A DNA stretch of 64,000 nucleotides from Tetrapisispora phaffii CBS 4417 (GCF_000236905.1 NC_016524.1:124001-188000); one strand, 5' to 3'. Positions 33,280-44,351 are shown, numbered from the stretch's first letter. Program-made: numbers and translations. Notes: generated from the sequence alone by a model not told the origin.

Positions 33280-33761
33280 ACTGTTTGTTCAGTCCATAAA
33301 AATTTACTATATTTAATGAAAGGTTTTCCAATTATTGGAAAAGTAAAACTAATAATTAAATTAGAAATGGTATTATATAACTGCTACTACAATTGCATGT
33401 ATGATAGTTGGAGATTAAATCTGTTTTCCAATATGGTTAAAATTACAGTTAGTACATTTTTTTATGTTCCTATAAATCTCTTTTAGAAAAATATTTAGAA
33501 TGTGTTTATTTCATAGGTATATGTTATTAAAAGATGAATGATTTAAGGTAATTGAACAATAGTTTCACCAAACGCTCAATATAATATAATCAAGTTACGG
33601 TGAAACATTTTTTGAGGATGCTAATTGACATTGAAAAATAAATTATTGTTTTGATCACTTTTTTTTTATGTTGTTTTTGCCTTCTTTTCACTTTCAAGCT
33701 TAATACCAATTCCATAACCAAATAGTAAATATAATTTATTATGAAAACTGGAAAATTATTA
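33280..33761. other. Convergent intergenic region, YBL081W homologue and MAM1
   Basis: The 3' ends of two converging genes lie here. The sequence is AT-rich with T runs near 33659-33668. No gene was recognised. Confidence 0.4.
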
Positions 33762-34948
33762 TCACTCCTTTGTACTATATTTTGAAGGTTTTCCTAATTT
33801 TGGAATAACAAACCCTTCTAATGTTTTAACTTTATTCTCTAATCTACTCAGACGTCTCTTTTTTGAATTTGTGACACCTTTTTGAATTTCTTCCACAGTT
33901 GAGTGCGGACCGGTCTGTTTATTTTTAGTGAGGTTTGTGAAATTTGTATCATCTTGTTCTAGGATCGAAGACACATCCTTATTACTTTGATCACTGGCTA
34001 GTAGTTCACTTAGATTTATAGTTTCAGCATCAAATATCTCTTTTTGTTTCTGCTTGATAAAATTGTAGGTGCAATTTTTTTGTTTCTGATCATATGATTA
34101 TGTTTGACTTCTTCTTCCTCGTCAGACTCAAGCATCGATACTATATTCACTGAAAAATCAGTTAATCGATTAGAGTTTTTCCTATTATCCTCTGAATTGT
34201 TTTTCAAATCAATTTCAATATTCCTCAAAGAAATTTGTTCTAGAGGAAAGAACTCAAGACTATCTGACTGAATACACGGTAATTGTTTACTACTATTGGT
34301 ATTTTTTAAAATATTTGATTTAGTCCATGCAATATCAACTTTATTATAGATGAACTTTTGATAACATGCATTTCTTAGATTTATAAGACCATCTGCTGTC
34401 ATCTCCAAGTCAAATAGGAACCAAACTCTAAAATTGCCTATATTTAAGTCAGATTTTTTCAAAGTCGAGTCTAAGTTATGGCAAAACTCATGATCACAAT
34501 TAAACTGCATCCCCTCCAATTGCGATATTTCTCTTTGTAAACTCAATAAATTTTCTTCACTTAGTGTTGATAACCATCTGTCGTCTTCTATTTTTTGGAC
34601 ACTATTTGGATGATTAGAAGCTAGTTTATTTACTATTGAAGTCTTTGTTCCATCATCTGACATCTTATACTCTGTTTCTAAAGGTTTGTTCATCTCATTG
34701 TCGGTTCTCTTCGATTGCGTATCTATATTTTTGGTAGCTGATTGCTTACCTGTCAATGGATGTAATAATGTTTCCTCTAGCAAGCTTCCATTGTGCAAAT
34801 GTGTGGCCTTCTGTACTTTCACTCTAGATGACTTGATCTGATTATCTTGTTTCCCAGCACCTTTTAAATTTCTAACCACATTAACATTCTTACTACCTAA
34901 GGGCTTCTGATGGCTTAATCTTCCATTTGGACCATTTTTCTTTACCAT
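33762..34948 (-). CDS. MAM1: Monopolin subunit Mam1, interrupted by a frameshift
   Basis: Mam1 is the meiosis-specific monopolin subunit that makes sister kinetochores co-orient in meiosis I. The first frame runs from the ATG at 34948 to a stop at 34016 (310 residues). It contains the Mam1 core FRVWFLFDLEMTADGLINLRNACYQKFIYNKVDIAW (about residues 173-210), which matches S. cerevisiae Mam1 in pattern, preceded by CDHEFCHN. At an A7 run (minus strand, plus positions 34075-34081) the frame is lost. The next frame continues NFIKQKQKEIFDAETINLSELLASDQ to a stop at 33762, through a basic end with KKRRLSRLENKVKTLEG. One additional A would give a continuous 395-residue protein. Either the gene is broken or one base is missing from the assembly. 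Its position between GLE2 and ATG8 fits. Confidence 0.85.
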
Positions 34949-35925
34949 TATTTAGTACAAAGAGAACTCAATACCTACGCTAATTACGGATATATTAATC
35001 AATATTGAGTCGTTTCACACTAAACTTAAAATACTTATCTTATTATAAACTCTTAACCTTAAAATGTAGATGTACTTTTAAACTTTTAAAAATCTTCGGC
35101 GGCTAATTTGTTAACTTTTTTGTATGTTTTATCAATGATCGTTAACGATTTCAAAAGTAGTGAGGCCAAGTATTATTAAAAAAAACATTATATGTATTAG
35201 AATAAATAATAGGATTTATATAATTTATTGGATAAGATTGAACATAATAGTATGTGTGAAATTCTGGAAGTAAAGAATTATATTTAAAACTTGGAATGAA
35301 CCTTTTCGTTCTTTAATTATAGGATACGAATGAGTAGTCAGTTTACTTTCCTCAGATAGCTTGATTTATTCCACAGTGTTTAATACTTGTTGTTACCATT
35401 ACCATTGCCGTAGTTTTTTTTTAGTTCAATACGTCGATAAATTGTAGGTTCTTTTGCAAACAGATTCTTTGAAATTTCAGCAGATTAATGTGACTGTGTC
35501 ATCCATTGTAGCAAAAAAAAAAGGTAAAAGAAAGAACCGGAAAAGTAAAGAGTTTACATACTTAATGTGTTGGTTTAAACTTATATTTTCCAAAAATCAG
35601 GTAATATAGAAAGGCCTGATATTTTGAAATGACGTTGGGCAGTAATAATTGATAGTGATTAAGAAACATTTTTCTTTTCCACGGTTCTTGCGTAACGCAT
35701 TCCCTTCATCTATTTTTTGAGCTAAAGTAAGATAGTATCTTGTAATACATAATTTGATATTAGAGAATCTCTAAAACAAAGTATATGCTGTAAATTAAAG
35801 TAAAACACTTGAAATTAATAGGAAAAATGATGGATATTTCCTAGTTCCCTTTCTTCCTCTGTATTTGTTTTTTTTATTAAAAATAATTTTTGAGACTAAA
35901 CAAAAGAATAAATTTTTTCTAGTTC
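34949..35925. other. Intergenic region, ATG8 3' end to MAM1 promoter
   Basis: Nearly 1 kb of AT-rich DNA with a poly(A) run at about 35513-35523. In S. cerevisiae the corresponding interval holds the nucleoporin gene NUP157 or NUP170. No trace of it was recognised. Confidence 0.4.
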
Positions 35926-36282
35926 TCAATTACCACCAAACGTGTTTTCACCTGAGTATGTTACATACAAGAAACCATCCTTATCCTTATGTTCTTGGTA
36001 AACTGCAGACATTAGCGCTGCGGTTGGCGGCAAAGTGTCATTAACAAAAATAAAGATAGCCTTTTCTGCAGGTAACATTATTCTTTTCCTTATCACGTAT
36101 ACGAACTGTCCCACTGTTAGGTCTGATGGCACCAAATATTTACGTTTGTCAATCTCAGGAATGTCTGACTTCTCAGCCTTCTCACATATAACAGGAATTC
36201 TGTTCTGGAACTTCTCTGTAATTCTGCTGGACTCTGCTTTTCTCTTTTCGAAAGGATATTCTGACTTAAAACTTGATTTCAT
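35926..36282 (-). CDS. ATG8: Ubiquitin-like autophagy protein Atg8
   Basis: Atg8 is conjugated to phosphatidylethanolamine and drives autophagosome and Cvt vesicle formation. The 118-residue protein has the N-terminal helices [18 protein letters not shown], the hydrophobic pockets around KRKYLVP and [17 protein letters not shown], and the C-terminal GENTFG. The conjugation glycine is residue 116. Two residues, Gly-Asn, follow it and would be removed by the protease Atg4, where S. cerevisiae has a single Arg. It is a single exon from the first ATG and is adjacent to ILS1 with one small gene between. Confidence 0.98.
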   Translation of the reverse strand: MKSSFKSEYPFEKRKAESSRITEKFQNRIPVICEKAEKSDIPEIDKRKYLVPSDLTVGQFVYVIRKRIMLPAEKAIFIFVNDTLPPTAALMSAVYQEHKDKDGFLYVTYSGENTFGGN

Positions 36283-36884
36283 AGCTTTTCAGTATACTGG
36301 TGTTGTGTATGATATATTTTTTCTAATATAAAATTATCTCGTTATTCTTTGTGATCTTAATAGAAGCTTATTAAAATTTCAAAATGTATCTTGAATGATA
36401 GTTTTTCACTTTCTTGTTCAAATCAAGAAAATGACTATATATCTATCTATCAACTATTAAAAATATAAAATAAAGCAAAACACAAATAACCCCTTACAGA
36501 GAGGATAAAAGTAAAACAATAAAGTAAAAAAGGATTATTTTACTCTATTTATATATTTTCTTCCCTTTAAATATTTGAGGGTTTGTAAGTTTCCCAAATC
36601 CTCAAAAAACAACCGTGATTATGGTAGGCGCGGGTCATGTGACTGGCGGATTCACCAAATGGGTAAATCTTAAGGATGTCACCATCTCATCTCACTAACG
36701 TTCATATACTATTACGATCTTATAACCTATATTGAGAGTCGAAGATCAATTTCAGAAGTTGCAAGGTCGATGATATAAGTAATTGTATTTGTATTCTATG
36801 ATATGTCCTACTGATCCTAGTGATGAAGCATTAACTAGAACTGATAGTAAAATGCATTTGAGTTTAAATACGTGGGTTTCTGTA
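36283..36884. other. Intergenic region upstream of ATG8
   Basis: This is the ATG8 promoter plus the 3' end of the next gene. CATCTCATCTCAC at 36683-36695 is the reverse complement of a GATGAG pair, the same motif found in front of KAP123. A TCATGTGAC E-box-like site lies near 36634. A C-to-T-rich run precedes ATG8. Confidence 0.45.
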
Positions 36885-37310
36885 TTATTGGATCGATAGA
36901 TTGGCTAGTTCCACTTCTAGTTCTCGCTGTAAATTTTTCTTGATTTCGAACTGGTCTAATATCTCGAGTAATTCATCGTCGGATAAGGTTTCTTTAGTTT
37001 CTATTTCATTCTCCTGTTCAATTTCATTAATTAGTTGTTCCGAGGGTTCATTTTTTTGGGCTTCTTTTTTTATTTCTCTTGTTTGATGTTCGTACTCACT
37101 TCTCATAACAAAGACTTCCATACCTGCACTCCCTCCTCTGTTCTTCATCAGTTTGCCTTCTTTGATTCTTTTTCTAGCCAATTTTAAGTCATCTACGCTC
37201 GTTCGTAACCTACTTTCAACATTCTTCTTGGTTTTCCTGTTATTGATTACACTATCCACCACCGAGTTTGATTCAACCCGTTTGGCACTGTCAGCTTCTT
37301 CACCTTTCAT
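36885..37310 (-). CDS. Small charged protein, positional candidate for Rtt105
   Basis: The 141-residue product starts at an ATG and is strongly charged. The segment about residues 30-65 (VESRLRTSVDDLKLARKRIKEGKLMKNRGGSAGMEVFVMRSEYEHQTREI) is helical and basic. The rest is acidic and probably coiled, ending FEIKKNLQRELEVELANLSIQ. No named domain was recognised. In S. cerevisiae RTT105 (a chaperone of replication protein A) lies between MAM1/NUP157 and SSA4 in the equivalent orientation, so position suggests an RTT105 orthologue. I cannot confirm this by sequence. The frame is probably real because it is ATG-started, fills the gap and has biased, protein-like composition. Confidence 0.65.
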   Translation of the reverse strand: MKGEEADSAKRVESNSVVDSVINNRKTKKNVESRLRTSVDDLKLARKRIKEGKLMKNRGGSAGMEVFVMRSEYEHQTREIKKEAQKNEPSEQLINEIEQENEIETKETLSDDELLEILDQFEIKKNLQRELEVELANLSIQ

Positions 37311-37842
37311 AGTTTACCTATTGTTTTACTATTTTTATCATTTCTTTGTCGCCAGTGCTGTTCTCAATATGCACATATCTTCACTTGCACTTCACTTGCA
37401 AACAAAAAAATCTACAAAACTAGGCACAGTAAACTCTCTCCGGCAACACTCAACAACACCCAATATATATTGGACTGAGTTACTTTATTACTTAAATAAC
37501 ATGTTGGCAACCTACGAGTTTATCAACAGAGAATACTTATTATCGATTGCACACTCATTTCAGCTTCTCAAATGAATATTTTTCAAAATTCCTTAGAAAA
37601 ACGTTGAGACAACAAGTTAAAAATTCAATTATGCATAATATATAAGAAACTTTTATATCAAATCTTCTGAGACTTCAATGGGTAATGTTATAAATAAATT
37701 ATCAAAATTATATATGCATTCATATATATCTATATTAGCTTGCGTATGTTACTTATAATATACAATTATCAATAGCAGTAAAGAAAAATCCAAATATAAG
37801 AAAGATTGTTGAGCTCAGGAAAAGACCTTAATCCAATCAACA
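37311..37842. other. Intergenic region, ILS1 3' end to the small charged gene
   Basis: About 0.5 kb with no recognisable gene. A plus-strand open frame overlapping the small gene (from 37153) runs through this region but looks like a shadow and has no family match. Confidence 0.4.
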
Positions 37843-40800
37843 TTATATTCTGAAGATCTTTAACTTGAAGACAGTGTCATTAATAGTTTGCTCTTCATCA
37901 GCAATAGGGTCGGCTCTAGAGTTGTCAGATTTCTTAATTTCAGATCTACAAGTCTTGGTTAACATTTCTTTATGCTCCTTAACAATGTCTTCAAAGTCAA
38001 TAGTGTCTTTTGTCAATTCATATTCAACTAAGACATCATCAGTGGCTTCTAAACCGGACTTCTTTCTCAATTTTTGGATTCTGTTAACTAACTCTCTGGC
38101 TAAACCTTCAGTCTTTAATTCTGGGTAAATTTTGGTATCTAAGATAATCAAGACTTCGTGGTCAGTTCTGGTTTCTTGACCATCTTGAACTTTAGATTCT
38201 GGCAAACCTCTAATAGCATTTAGATCACCCTTGACTAATTTAATACCAGCGACATCTAATTCACCAGTACCTAAATATTCCCGTACCTGTACAGAAGTAA
38301 CATTTGGTAATGCATCCTTGACCTTCTTAGCGTCTTTCTTTAATTTCTTACCTAAGATTGGCCAGTCAGCAACAACCCTGTATTCAACACCATATTTATC
38401 TTCGTCTTTGGTAATGATAACGTCACGAACATTTAATTCTTCAATAATATATTCCTTTAGATCTTCAACATCCTTCAAGTATTCATCATCATTATGTAAA
38501 ATAACTAAGCTCTTTAATGGAGTCTTCAATGAAATAGTCTTCTTTTCTCTGATGTTTCTACCTAATTCGATAACAGTTTGCATTCTAGAAACAGCAACTT
38601 CGATCTTTTCATCAAATAATTCCTTCTTTACGATCGGATAGGATAAGAAATGAACAGATCTGTCGTCAGAACCGAATTCGGATAAAATATCCTTTGGAAT
38701 GAATTCCTTCATCTTCATGTATATGGTATCAGCTAAGAATGGGGTAAATGGAGCCATAGCACGGATGAATGTAAATAGAGCTTCAAATAAGGAGTTTAAA
38801 GCCTTTAAACAGTCATCAACACCGTTTTCACCCTTTAAACGACGACGGTTGAATCTGATGTACCAGTTGGTCAATTCATCAATGAAATGTAGTAATCTTG
38901 GTACAACAGTGTATAATCTATAATCAGCCATTTCTCCGTCAATATACTGAACTAATGATTGAATAGAAGCCAATAACCATCTGTCCATAACGTTATTAGA
39001 TTTAACTGTTGGATCCCATTTAAACTTTAGGTCAGAAGTCTTGGATAGTAAAGCGATCTGACCTTCCAAGAACTTGTAAGAGTTCCACCATGGTAATAAT
39101 ACTTTAGAAACAACTTCCTTAACACCTTCTTCTTTAAATTTCAAACTTTCAGCTTTTAAAACTGGAGAGTTGATTAAATATAATCTCAGAGCATCCGCAC
39201 CGTATTGTTCTAAAATAATATTTGGATCTGGGTAGTTCTTTAACGATTTAGACATTTTTCTACCATCAGCAGCTAAAATAATACCGGAAACAATAACATT
39301 TTGATATGGAACTGTTCCGAATAAATGAGTACCTAAAACACTTAAAGTGTAGAACCAACCTCTAGTTTGATCTAAACCTTCACTGATGAAATTAGCTGGA
39401 ACTCTTTGGTTGAATTTTTCAGCGTTTTCAAATGGGTAATGTTGAGAAGCATATGGCATAGAACCAGATTCAAACCAACAGTCAAAGACTTCTTCAACTC
39501 TCTTTAAGTCACCCTTACCTTGTTTAGATGGAATAGTGATTTTATCAATAATATCACGATGCAAGTCCTTGATACCAGTCACACCAGATAATTCTTCTAA
39601 TTCTTGGATAGAACCAATACAGACAATTTCTTCGTAATCTTCAGAGACCCATAATGGGATAGGAGTACCCCAGTATCTGTTTCTGGAAACATTCCAGTCA
39701 CGAGCATTGGCAATCCAGTTGGCGAATCTCTTTTCCTTAATGTTGTTTGGAACCCAGTTAGATTTCATTACAGAATCCAACATTTGTGGGACAATTTCCT
39801 TAACACGGACGAACCAAGCTGGAACAGTACGGTATAACAATGGAGTATCGGATCTCCAACAGAATGGGTAAGAATGGCGAATTTGAGAGGCCAATAACAA
39901 GTTACCTGAGGCAGTCAAGTATTTGATGATTTCTTTATCGGCATCTTTGACATACATACCTTTGAAATCGGTGATGTTGTCAGTGAATTTACCATTGTCA
40001 TCGACAGGGTTTGGAATTTCACCGTCTTCCTTGATAATAGCATTTTTCAAACAGACATTGTAATCTTCTTCACCAAAGGCTGGTGCATTATGAACAATAC
40101 CGGTACCAGAATCACTAGTAACGTAAGAGTCACCAACAACTCTGAAAGCAGAGTCAGCGAAATCCTCCTTATAGTATGGGAATAAAGGTTCGTACTTCAA
40201 ACCAACTAAGTCAGAACCTTTAATTTTTTCAACAACCTTGAATTTTTCAGCAGCCGGTTTCTTATATAAAGATTTAACCAAACTTTCTAATAAAATAAAG
40301 TATTGATCTTTGTTTTCATCGTAAATTTTAACATATTCGAATTCTGGGTTAACACATAAAGCCAAATTAGATGGTAAAGTCCATGGAGTAGTAGTCCAAG
40401 CAACTAATTGTGTCTTTTCTTGTCCGACAACGCTGAAACCAATAGTGACAGCTGGGTCATTAACATCTTTATAGTTTTGTTGAGCTTCGAAATTACTTAA
40501 AGGAGTAGTCAAACCAGTGGAGTAAGGCATAACTCTGAAACCACGATAGACTTGATCTTTCTTGTGCAATTCCTTGAAAGCCCACCAGACTGATTCCATG
40601 AAAGTTGGGTACATAGTTTTGTAATCATTGTCGAAATCGATCCAACGACCAACACGACCAATAGTTTTTCTCCATTCATCGGCATAAGTCATGACAATAT
40701 CTCTACAATCGTTGTTATAGTTTTCAATACCGTATTTAAAGACGTCTTCTTTACTGTTGATACCCAATTTCTTGTCAATGATATGTTCAATTGGTAAACC

Positions 40801-41058
40801 ATGAGTATCCCAACCGAATCTTCTTTCGACATGGTGACCAGTCATAGTAGCGTATCTTGGAACAATATCCTTGACAGTAGAGGCTAAGATATGACCATAA
40901 TGAGGAGTACCTGTTGCGAATGGAGGACCGTCAAAAAACGAAAACTCAGGCTTATCCTTTGTCAATTCCATAGACCTATGGAAAGCATCAATTTCTTCCC
41001 AAAAGGCAAGAACTTTTTCTTCTTCCCTTGGGAATGAGAAATAGGTAGATTCAGACAT
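37843..41058 (-). CDS. ILS1: Cytoplasmic isoleucyl-tRNA synthetase
   Basis: This enzyme charges tRNA(Ile) with isoleucine in the cytosol. The 1071 residues match the 1072 of S. cerevisiae Ils1. The class I signatures are present: PPFATGTPHYGHILAST near residues 45-61 (HYGH, the HIGH motif) and GRKMSKSLKNYPDP near residue 600 (KMSKS). The editing (CP1) domain lies between them, with TTPWTLPSNLALCV and SDSGTGIVHNAPAFGEEDY. The anticodon-binding domain follows (NWYIRFNRRRLKGENG). The C-terminal extension is that of the eukaryotic cytosolic enzyme, and there is no mitochondrial presequence. Gene order ATG8, ILS1, SSA, AAR2 is that of S. cerevisiae chromosome II. Confidence 0.98.
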   Translation of the reverse strand: MSESTYFSFPREEEKVLAFWEEIDAFHRSMELTKDKPEFSFFDGPPFATGTPHYGHILASTVKDIVPRYATMTGHHVERRFGWDTHGLPIEHIIDKKLGINSKEDVFKYGIENYNNDCRDIVMTYADEWRKTIGRVGRWIDFDNDYKTMYPTFMESVWWAFKELHKKDQVYRGFRVMPYSTGLTTPLSNFEAQQNYKDVNDPAVTIGFSVVGQEKTQLVAWTTTPWTLPSNLALCVNPEFEYVKIYDENKDQYFILLESLVKSLYKKPAAEKFKVVEKIKGSDLVGLKYEPLFPYYKEDFADSAFRVVGDSYVTSDSGTGIVHNAPAFGEEDYNVCLKNAIIKEDGEIPNPVDDNGKFTDNITDFKGMYVKDADKEIIKYLTASGNLLLASQIRHSYPFCWRSDTPLLYRTVPAWFVRVKEIVPQMLDSVMKSNWVPNNIKEKRFANWIANARDWNVSRNRYWGTPIPLWVSEDYEEIVCIGSIQELEELSGVTGIKDLHRDIIDKITIPSKQGKGDLKRVEEVFDCWFESGSMPYASQHYPFENAEKFNQRVPANFISEGLDQTRGWFYTLSVLGTHLFGTVPYQNVIVSGIILAADGRKMSKSLKNYPDPNIILEQYGADALRLYLINSPVLKAESLKFKEEGVKEVVSKVLLPWWNSYKFLEGQIALLSKTSDLKFKWDPTVKSNNVMDRWLLASIQSLVQYIDGEMADYRLYTVVPRLLHFIDELTNWYIRFNRRRLKGENGVDDCLKALNSLFEALFTFIRAMAPFTPFLADTIYMKMKEFIPKDILSEFGSDDRSVHFLSYPIVKKELFDEKIEVAVSRMQTVIELGRNIREKKTISLKTPLKSLVILHNDDEYLKDVEDLKEYIIEELNVRDVIITKDEDKYGVEYRVVADWPILGKKLKKDAKKVKDALPNVTSVQVREYLGTGELDVAGIKLVKGDLNAIRGLPESKVQDGQETRTDHEVLIILDTKIYPELKTEGLARELVNRIQKLRKKSGLEATDDVLVEYELTKDTIDFEDIVKEHKEMLTKTCRSEIKKSDNSRADPIADEEQTINDTVFKLKIFRI

Positions 41059-41745
41059 GTCTAGTAAAGAACTGTCAAGCTAATTTCTTTGTTGTTAATT
41101 TATTTTAAGATTCTAACAGAGAAACGACAAAACCCAAATACATAACTATAATTAAATACAAACAATCCTTAAATATCAATGTAAACATGTACAAAGGCAT
41201 ATTACAAACAACCGTATACGTTCATCAAACATCAAACATTAAACAATATCAAATTTTTGTCGATGACAAATAAATTTCATTGTTTGTGAATAATGATTTT
41301 TACATCAATTTCAATATTTATCGAGATGCCCGAGAGTGAGTCGATATCTCGTTATTAGTATCAATTTCACTCAAATTTTCGTCGAGAGTAACGAAACGAT
41401 CGCAATGCAGAAAAATTGTAAAATGTCAAAAGGTTCATTCTTACAAACTGTTATGTGAGTTGAATGGCGTTATCTGCCTGGAACGTTATACTATAGTTAA
41501 TGTTGCTATATATTTTAATTTTATATTTGCCAAGGATCCTATTCCTTTGTTGAATTAGAGTGATGGATTTTTACTTTACGAACATGAAAAGTTTTGAAAT
41601 TTGAATATTTCTTTTTATTTAATCCAGTAAATACCATAAATATATTTATATGTTATAATTATATAAACTAATTGGAACTGAATTGAGCTAGAAGTCAAAG
41701 CAGATCCCCCTATTTCCCACAGCGGTCATTAAATTTCGATTTGAA
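41059..41745. other. Intergenic region, SSA 3' end to ILS1 promoter
   Basis: About 0.7 kb. TGAGTC at 41337-41342 is close to the Gcn4 site TGASTCA but lacks the last base. CGAGAT (41322-41327) and ATCTCG (41346-41351) form a small dyad around it. No gene was recognised. Confidence 0.35.
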
Positions 41746-43668
41746 CTAATCAACTTCTTCGACAGTTGGACCCTCAGAGCCAGCGGCTTCTGGAGCAGCA
41801 CCACCTGGGGCAGCACCACCTGGTGGAGCACCGCCAGCACCGTAGAATTTAGTCATGATTGGGTTGACCTTACCTTCTAACTCCTTTTGTCTGTCCTTAT
41901 ATTCATCGATAGATGCAGATTGGGAGGCATCTAACCAGTCGACAGTTTCTTGGACAGCAGTTTCGATCGTCTTGACATCTTCTTCGCCGACTTTTTCTTT
42001 GAAGTTGGCTTCACCAATAGTACTCTTCAAACTAAAGGCGTATGATTCTAATTGATTCTTAGCCAGAATACGCTCAGCTTCAGCATCATCCTCAGCCTTA
42101 TATTTCTCAGCATCAGAAACCATTCTATCGATATCTTCCTTTGATAATCTACCCTTATCGTTTGTAATAGTAATCTTATTGGATTTACCGGTTCCTTTTT
42201 CTAGAGCAGATACGTTTAAGATACCATTAGCATCGATATCGAATGTGACTTCAATTTGAGGCACACCTCTTGGAGCTGGTGGGATGCCTGCCAATTCGAA
42301 TTTACCCAAAATGTTGTTATCCTTAGTTCTTGTTCTTTCACCTTCAAAGACCTGAATCAAGACACCTGGTTGGTTGTCAGCGTACGTAGAGAAAGTTTCT
42401 GACTTCTTGGTTGGGATAGTTGAGTTTCTTGGGATCAATTTTGTCATGATACCACCAGCAGTTTCAATACCTAACGATAATGGTGCGACATCTAATAATA
42501 ATAGATCTTGTGTCTTTGCAGAAGTATCACCAGTCAAGATGGCCGCTTGGACCGCCGCACCATAAGCAACAGCTTCATCTGGGTTAATTGATTTATTTGG
42601 TTCTTTGCCATTAAAGAAGTCCGAGACTAATTTTTGGACTTTAGGGATCCTAGTAGAACCTCCAACCAGTACGATTTCATCGACTTTTGATTTATCAATC
42701 TTCGCGTCAGCCAATACTTTTTCTACAGGTTCTAAAGTCGATCTAAACAAGTCTGCACATAATTCCTCGAATCTTGCTCTTGTTAGAGAAGTGTAGAAAT
42801 CTTCACCTTCGAACAAAGAGTCGATTTCAATGGAGGTTTGTGCGGAGGAGGACAAAGTTCTTTTTGCTCTTTCGGCGGCAGTTCTTAATCTTCTTAACGC
42901 TCTTTGATTTTTGGTCAAATCCTTCTTGTATTTCCTTTGAAACTCTTGTGCTAGATGGTTGACGACTCTATTGTCGAAATCCTCACCACCTAAATGGGTA
43001 TCACCAGCAGTTGCTTTAACTTCGAAGATACCTTCATCTATCGACAACAACGAAACATCGAAAGTACCACCACCCAGGTCGAAGATCAAGACATTGTGTT
43101 CTTTGGTACCTTTCTTATCCAGACCATAAGCAATTGCAGCAGCAGTTGGTTCGTTAATAATTCTCAAAACATTCAAACCCGCAATTGTACCTGCATCTTT
43201 GGTTGCCTGCCTTTGCGAATCATTGAAGTAAGCAGGGACAGTGACCACAGCATCTTTCACCTCACCGCCCAAGTAGCCTTCTGCAGTTTCCTTCATTTTC
43301 GTCAAGATCATCGAGGAGATTTCTTCCGGAGTAAAAGACTTTGTTTCTGCTTTGTACTCGACTTCAATGACCGGCTTGCCTTCTTTATTGACGATCTTGA
43401 ATGGGAAATGCTTGGCATCATTAATGACTTCTGGGTCAGAAAATTTCCTACCTATCAGTCTCTTGGCGTCAAAAACGGTGTTTGAAGGATTCATAGCGGC
43501 CTGATTCTTAGCAGCGTCACCAATTAGTCTTTCCGTGTCGGTGAAAGCCACATACGAAGGCGTGGTTCTATTACCTTGGTCATTTGCTATTATTTCGACA
43601 CGGTCGTTGGTGAAGTGAGCAACACATGAGTACGTAGTACCCAAATCAATACCGACAGCTTTTGACAT
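41746..43668 (-). CDS. SSA3/SSA4: Cytosolic Hsp70 of the Ssa family, heat-shock type
   Basis: This is an ATP-dependent cytosolic chaperone. The 640 residues begin [19 protein letters not shown], with the phosphate loop [14 protein letters not shown] (about residues 195-208) and the third Hsp70 signature [16 protein letters not shown]. The substrate-binding domain follows. The lid ends in a Gly/Ala/Pro-rich tail with a GGAAP repeat and the EEVD terminus that binds TPR cochaperones. SSA1-4 are nearly identical, so the symbol rests on position: between ILS1 and AAR2 as SSA3 is in S. cerevisiae, and next to RPS8 as SSA4 is. Two heat-shock-element arrays upstream support an inducible gene. A 163-codon antisense frame (42994-43485) is the known Hsp70 shadow. 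Confidence 0.97.
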   Translation of the reverse strand: MSKAVGIDLGTTYSCVAHFTNDRVEIIANDQGNRTTPSYVAFTDTERLIGDAAKNQAAMNPSNTVFDAKRLIGRKFSDPEVINDAKHFPFKIVNKEGKPVIEVEYKAETKSFTPEEISSMILTKMKETAEGYLGGEVKDAVVTVPAYFNDSQRQATKDAGTIAGLNVLRIINEPTAAAIAYGLDKKGTKEHNVLIFDLGGGTFDVSLLSIDEGIFEVKATAGDTHLGGEDFDNRVVNHLAQEFQRKYKKDLTKNQRALRRLRTAAERAKRTLSSSAQTSIEIDSLFEGEDFYTSLTRARFEELCADLFRSTLEPVEKVLADAKIDKSKVDEIVLVGGSTRIPKVQKLVSDFFNGKEPNKSINPDEAVAYGAAVQAAILTGDTSAKTQDLLLLDVAPLSLGIETAGGIMTKLIPRNSTIPTKKSETFSTYADNQPGVLIQVFEGERTRTKDNNILGKFELAGIPPAPRGVPQIEVTFDIDANGILNVSALEKGTGKSNKITITNDKGRLSKEDIDRMVSDAEKYKAEDDAEAERILAKNQLESYAFSLKSTIGEANFKEKVGEEDVKTIETAVQETVDWLDASQSASIDEYKDRQKELEGKVNPIMTKFYGAGGAPPGGAAPGGAAPEAAGSEGPTVEEVD

Positions 43669-43841
43669 TACAATATTTTTTTTCGTAGTAGGATTTTTTT
43701 TTATTTTATATATGTGTCACAAATATGTATGTGATTGTTAAGGATGTGTTATAAGTTATAAGTTAATGAGAGCAAAAATAAGAGAAGAAGAGATATGGAA
43801 TCGAGTCAACAAAACAGTTTCAAAACAAGAAATATGGGCCG

Positions 43842-43849
43842 TTTATATA
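43842..43849 (-). promoter_or_regulatory. TATA box of the SSA gene
   Basis: The plus strand TTTATATA reads TATATAAA in the SSA orientation, about 175 bp before the ATG and about 95 bp below the nearest heat shock element, a suitable spacing for an inducible TATA promoter. A second TA-rich match lies closer to the start (near 43704). Confidence 0.6.
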
Positions 43850-43941
43850 TGCAAATATATCACAGCAATTGATAATGAAAATGAACCTCAATTGCAAAGT
43901 GCATGGAACACAATAGAGAGAGACCATAGAAAAGAAAGTAA

Positions 43942-43966
43942 GGAATATTCTACAGACTTCTAGAAT
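43942..43966 (-). promoter_or_regulatory. Heat shock element array 1 (Hsf1 site)
   Basis: Five units occur at exact 5-bp spacing: GAA (43943), TTC (43948), CAG (43953), TTC (43958), GAA (43963). Four of the five fit the alternating nGAAn/nTTCn pattern bound by Hsf1 trimers. The array ends about 275 bp upstream of the SSA ATG. Confidence 0.8.
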
Positions 43967-44261
43967 ATACCACGAGTCATGCTTGACGTATGCACACACA
44001 CACCGTTTAATCCCAAGCAAAAGAGAGGGCGAGAGGGCATACTTTTCAAGGCGATGGGTTGTTGCATGACATCCCTTCAACCTGCTAGACTGCCTGTTGT
44101 TGCAACAGTGGGTGTTGCAACACCGACAATGCAGTTGCTATCGAAGCCACTCTCTTTCTTTCTCGCAAGACCTGGTGATGGCTGGGATGTGTACGATTGT
44201 GCGATGCAGTCAGACGTTCGACCATGTCCAGTTGAGTCAATCAGTCATCTCCCATCCGCAT

Positions 44262-44266
44262 CCCCT
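44262..44266. promoter_or_regulatory. Stress response element (STRE)
   Basis: CCCCT, the core bound by Msn2/Msn4, lies between the two heat shock arrays. A second STRE core, AGGGG, is at 44345-44349. S. cerevisiae SSA3 uses STRE-like and HSE control, so the combination is expected, but single pentamers are weak evidence. Confidence 0.4.
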
Positions 44267-44351
44267 TAAAATTATGGGATAATGCGGGCAAAGTGCACAC
44301 AAAAACGGACAACAGCCGACAGGGCGACGGGGCGACAGGGTGACAGGGGGT

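Noticed and set aside
42994..43485. A 163-codon open frame antisense to the SSA gene
   Set aside because: Long antisense frames are a known by-product of Hsp70 codon bias. There is no independent family match or promoter evidence.
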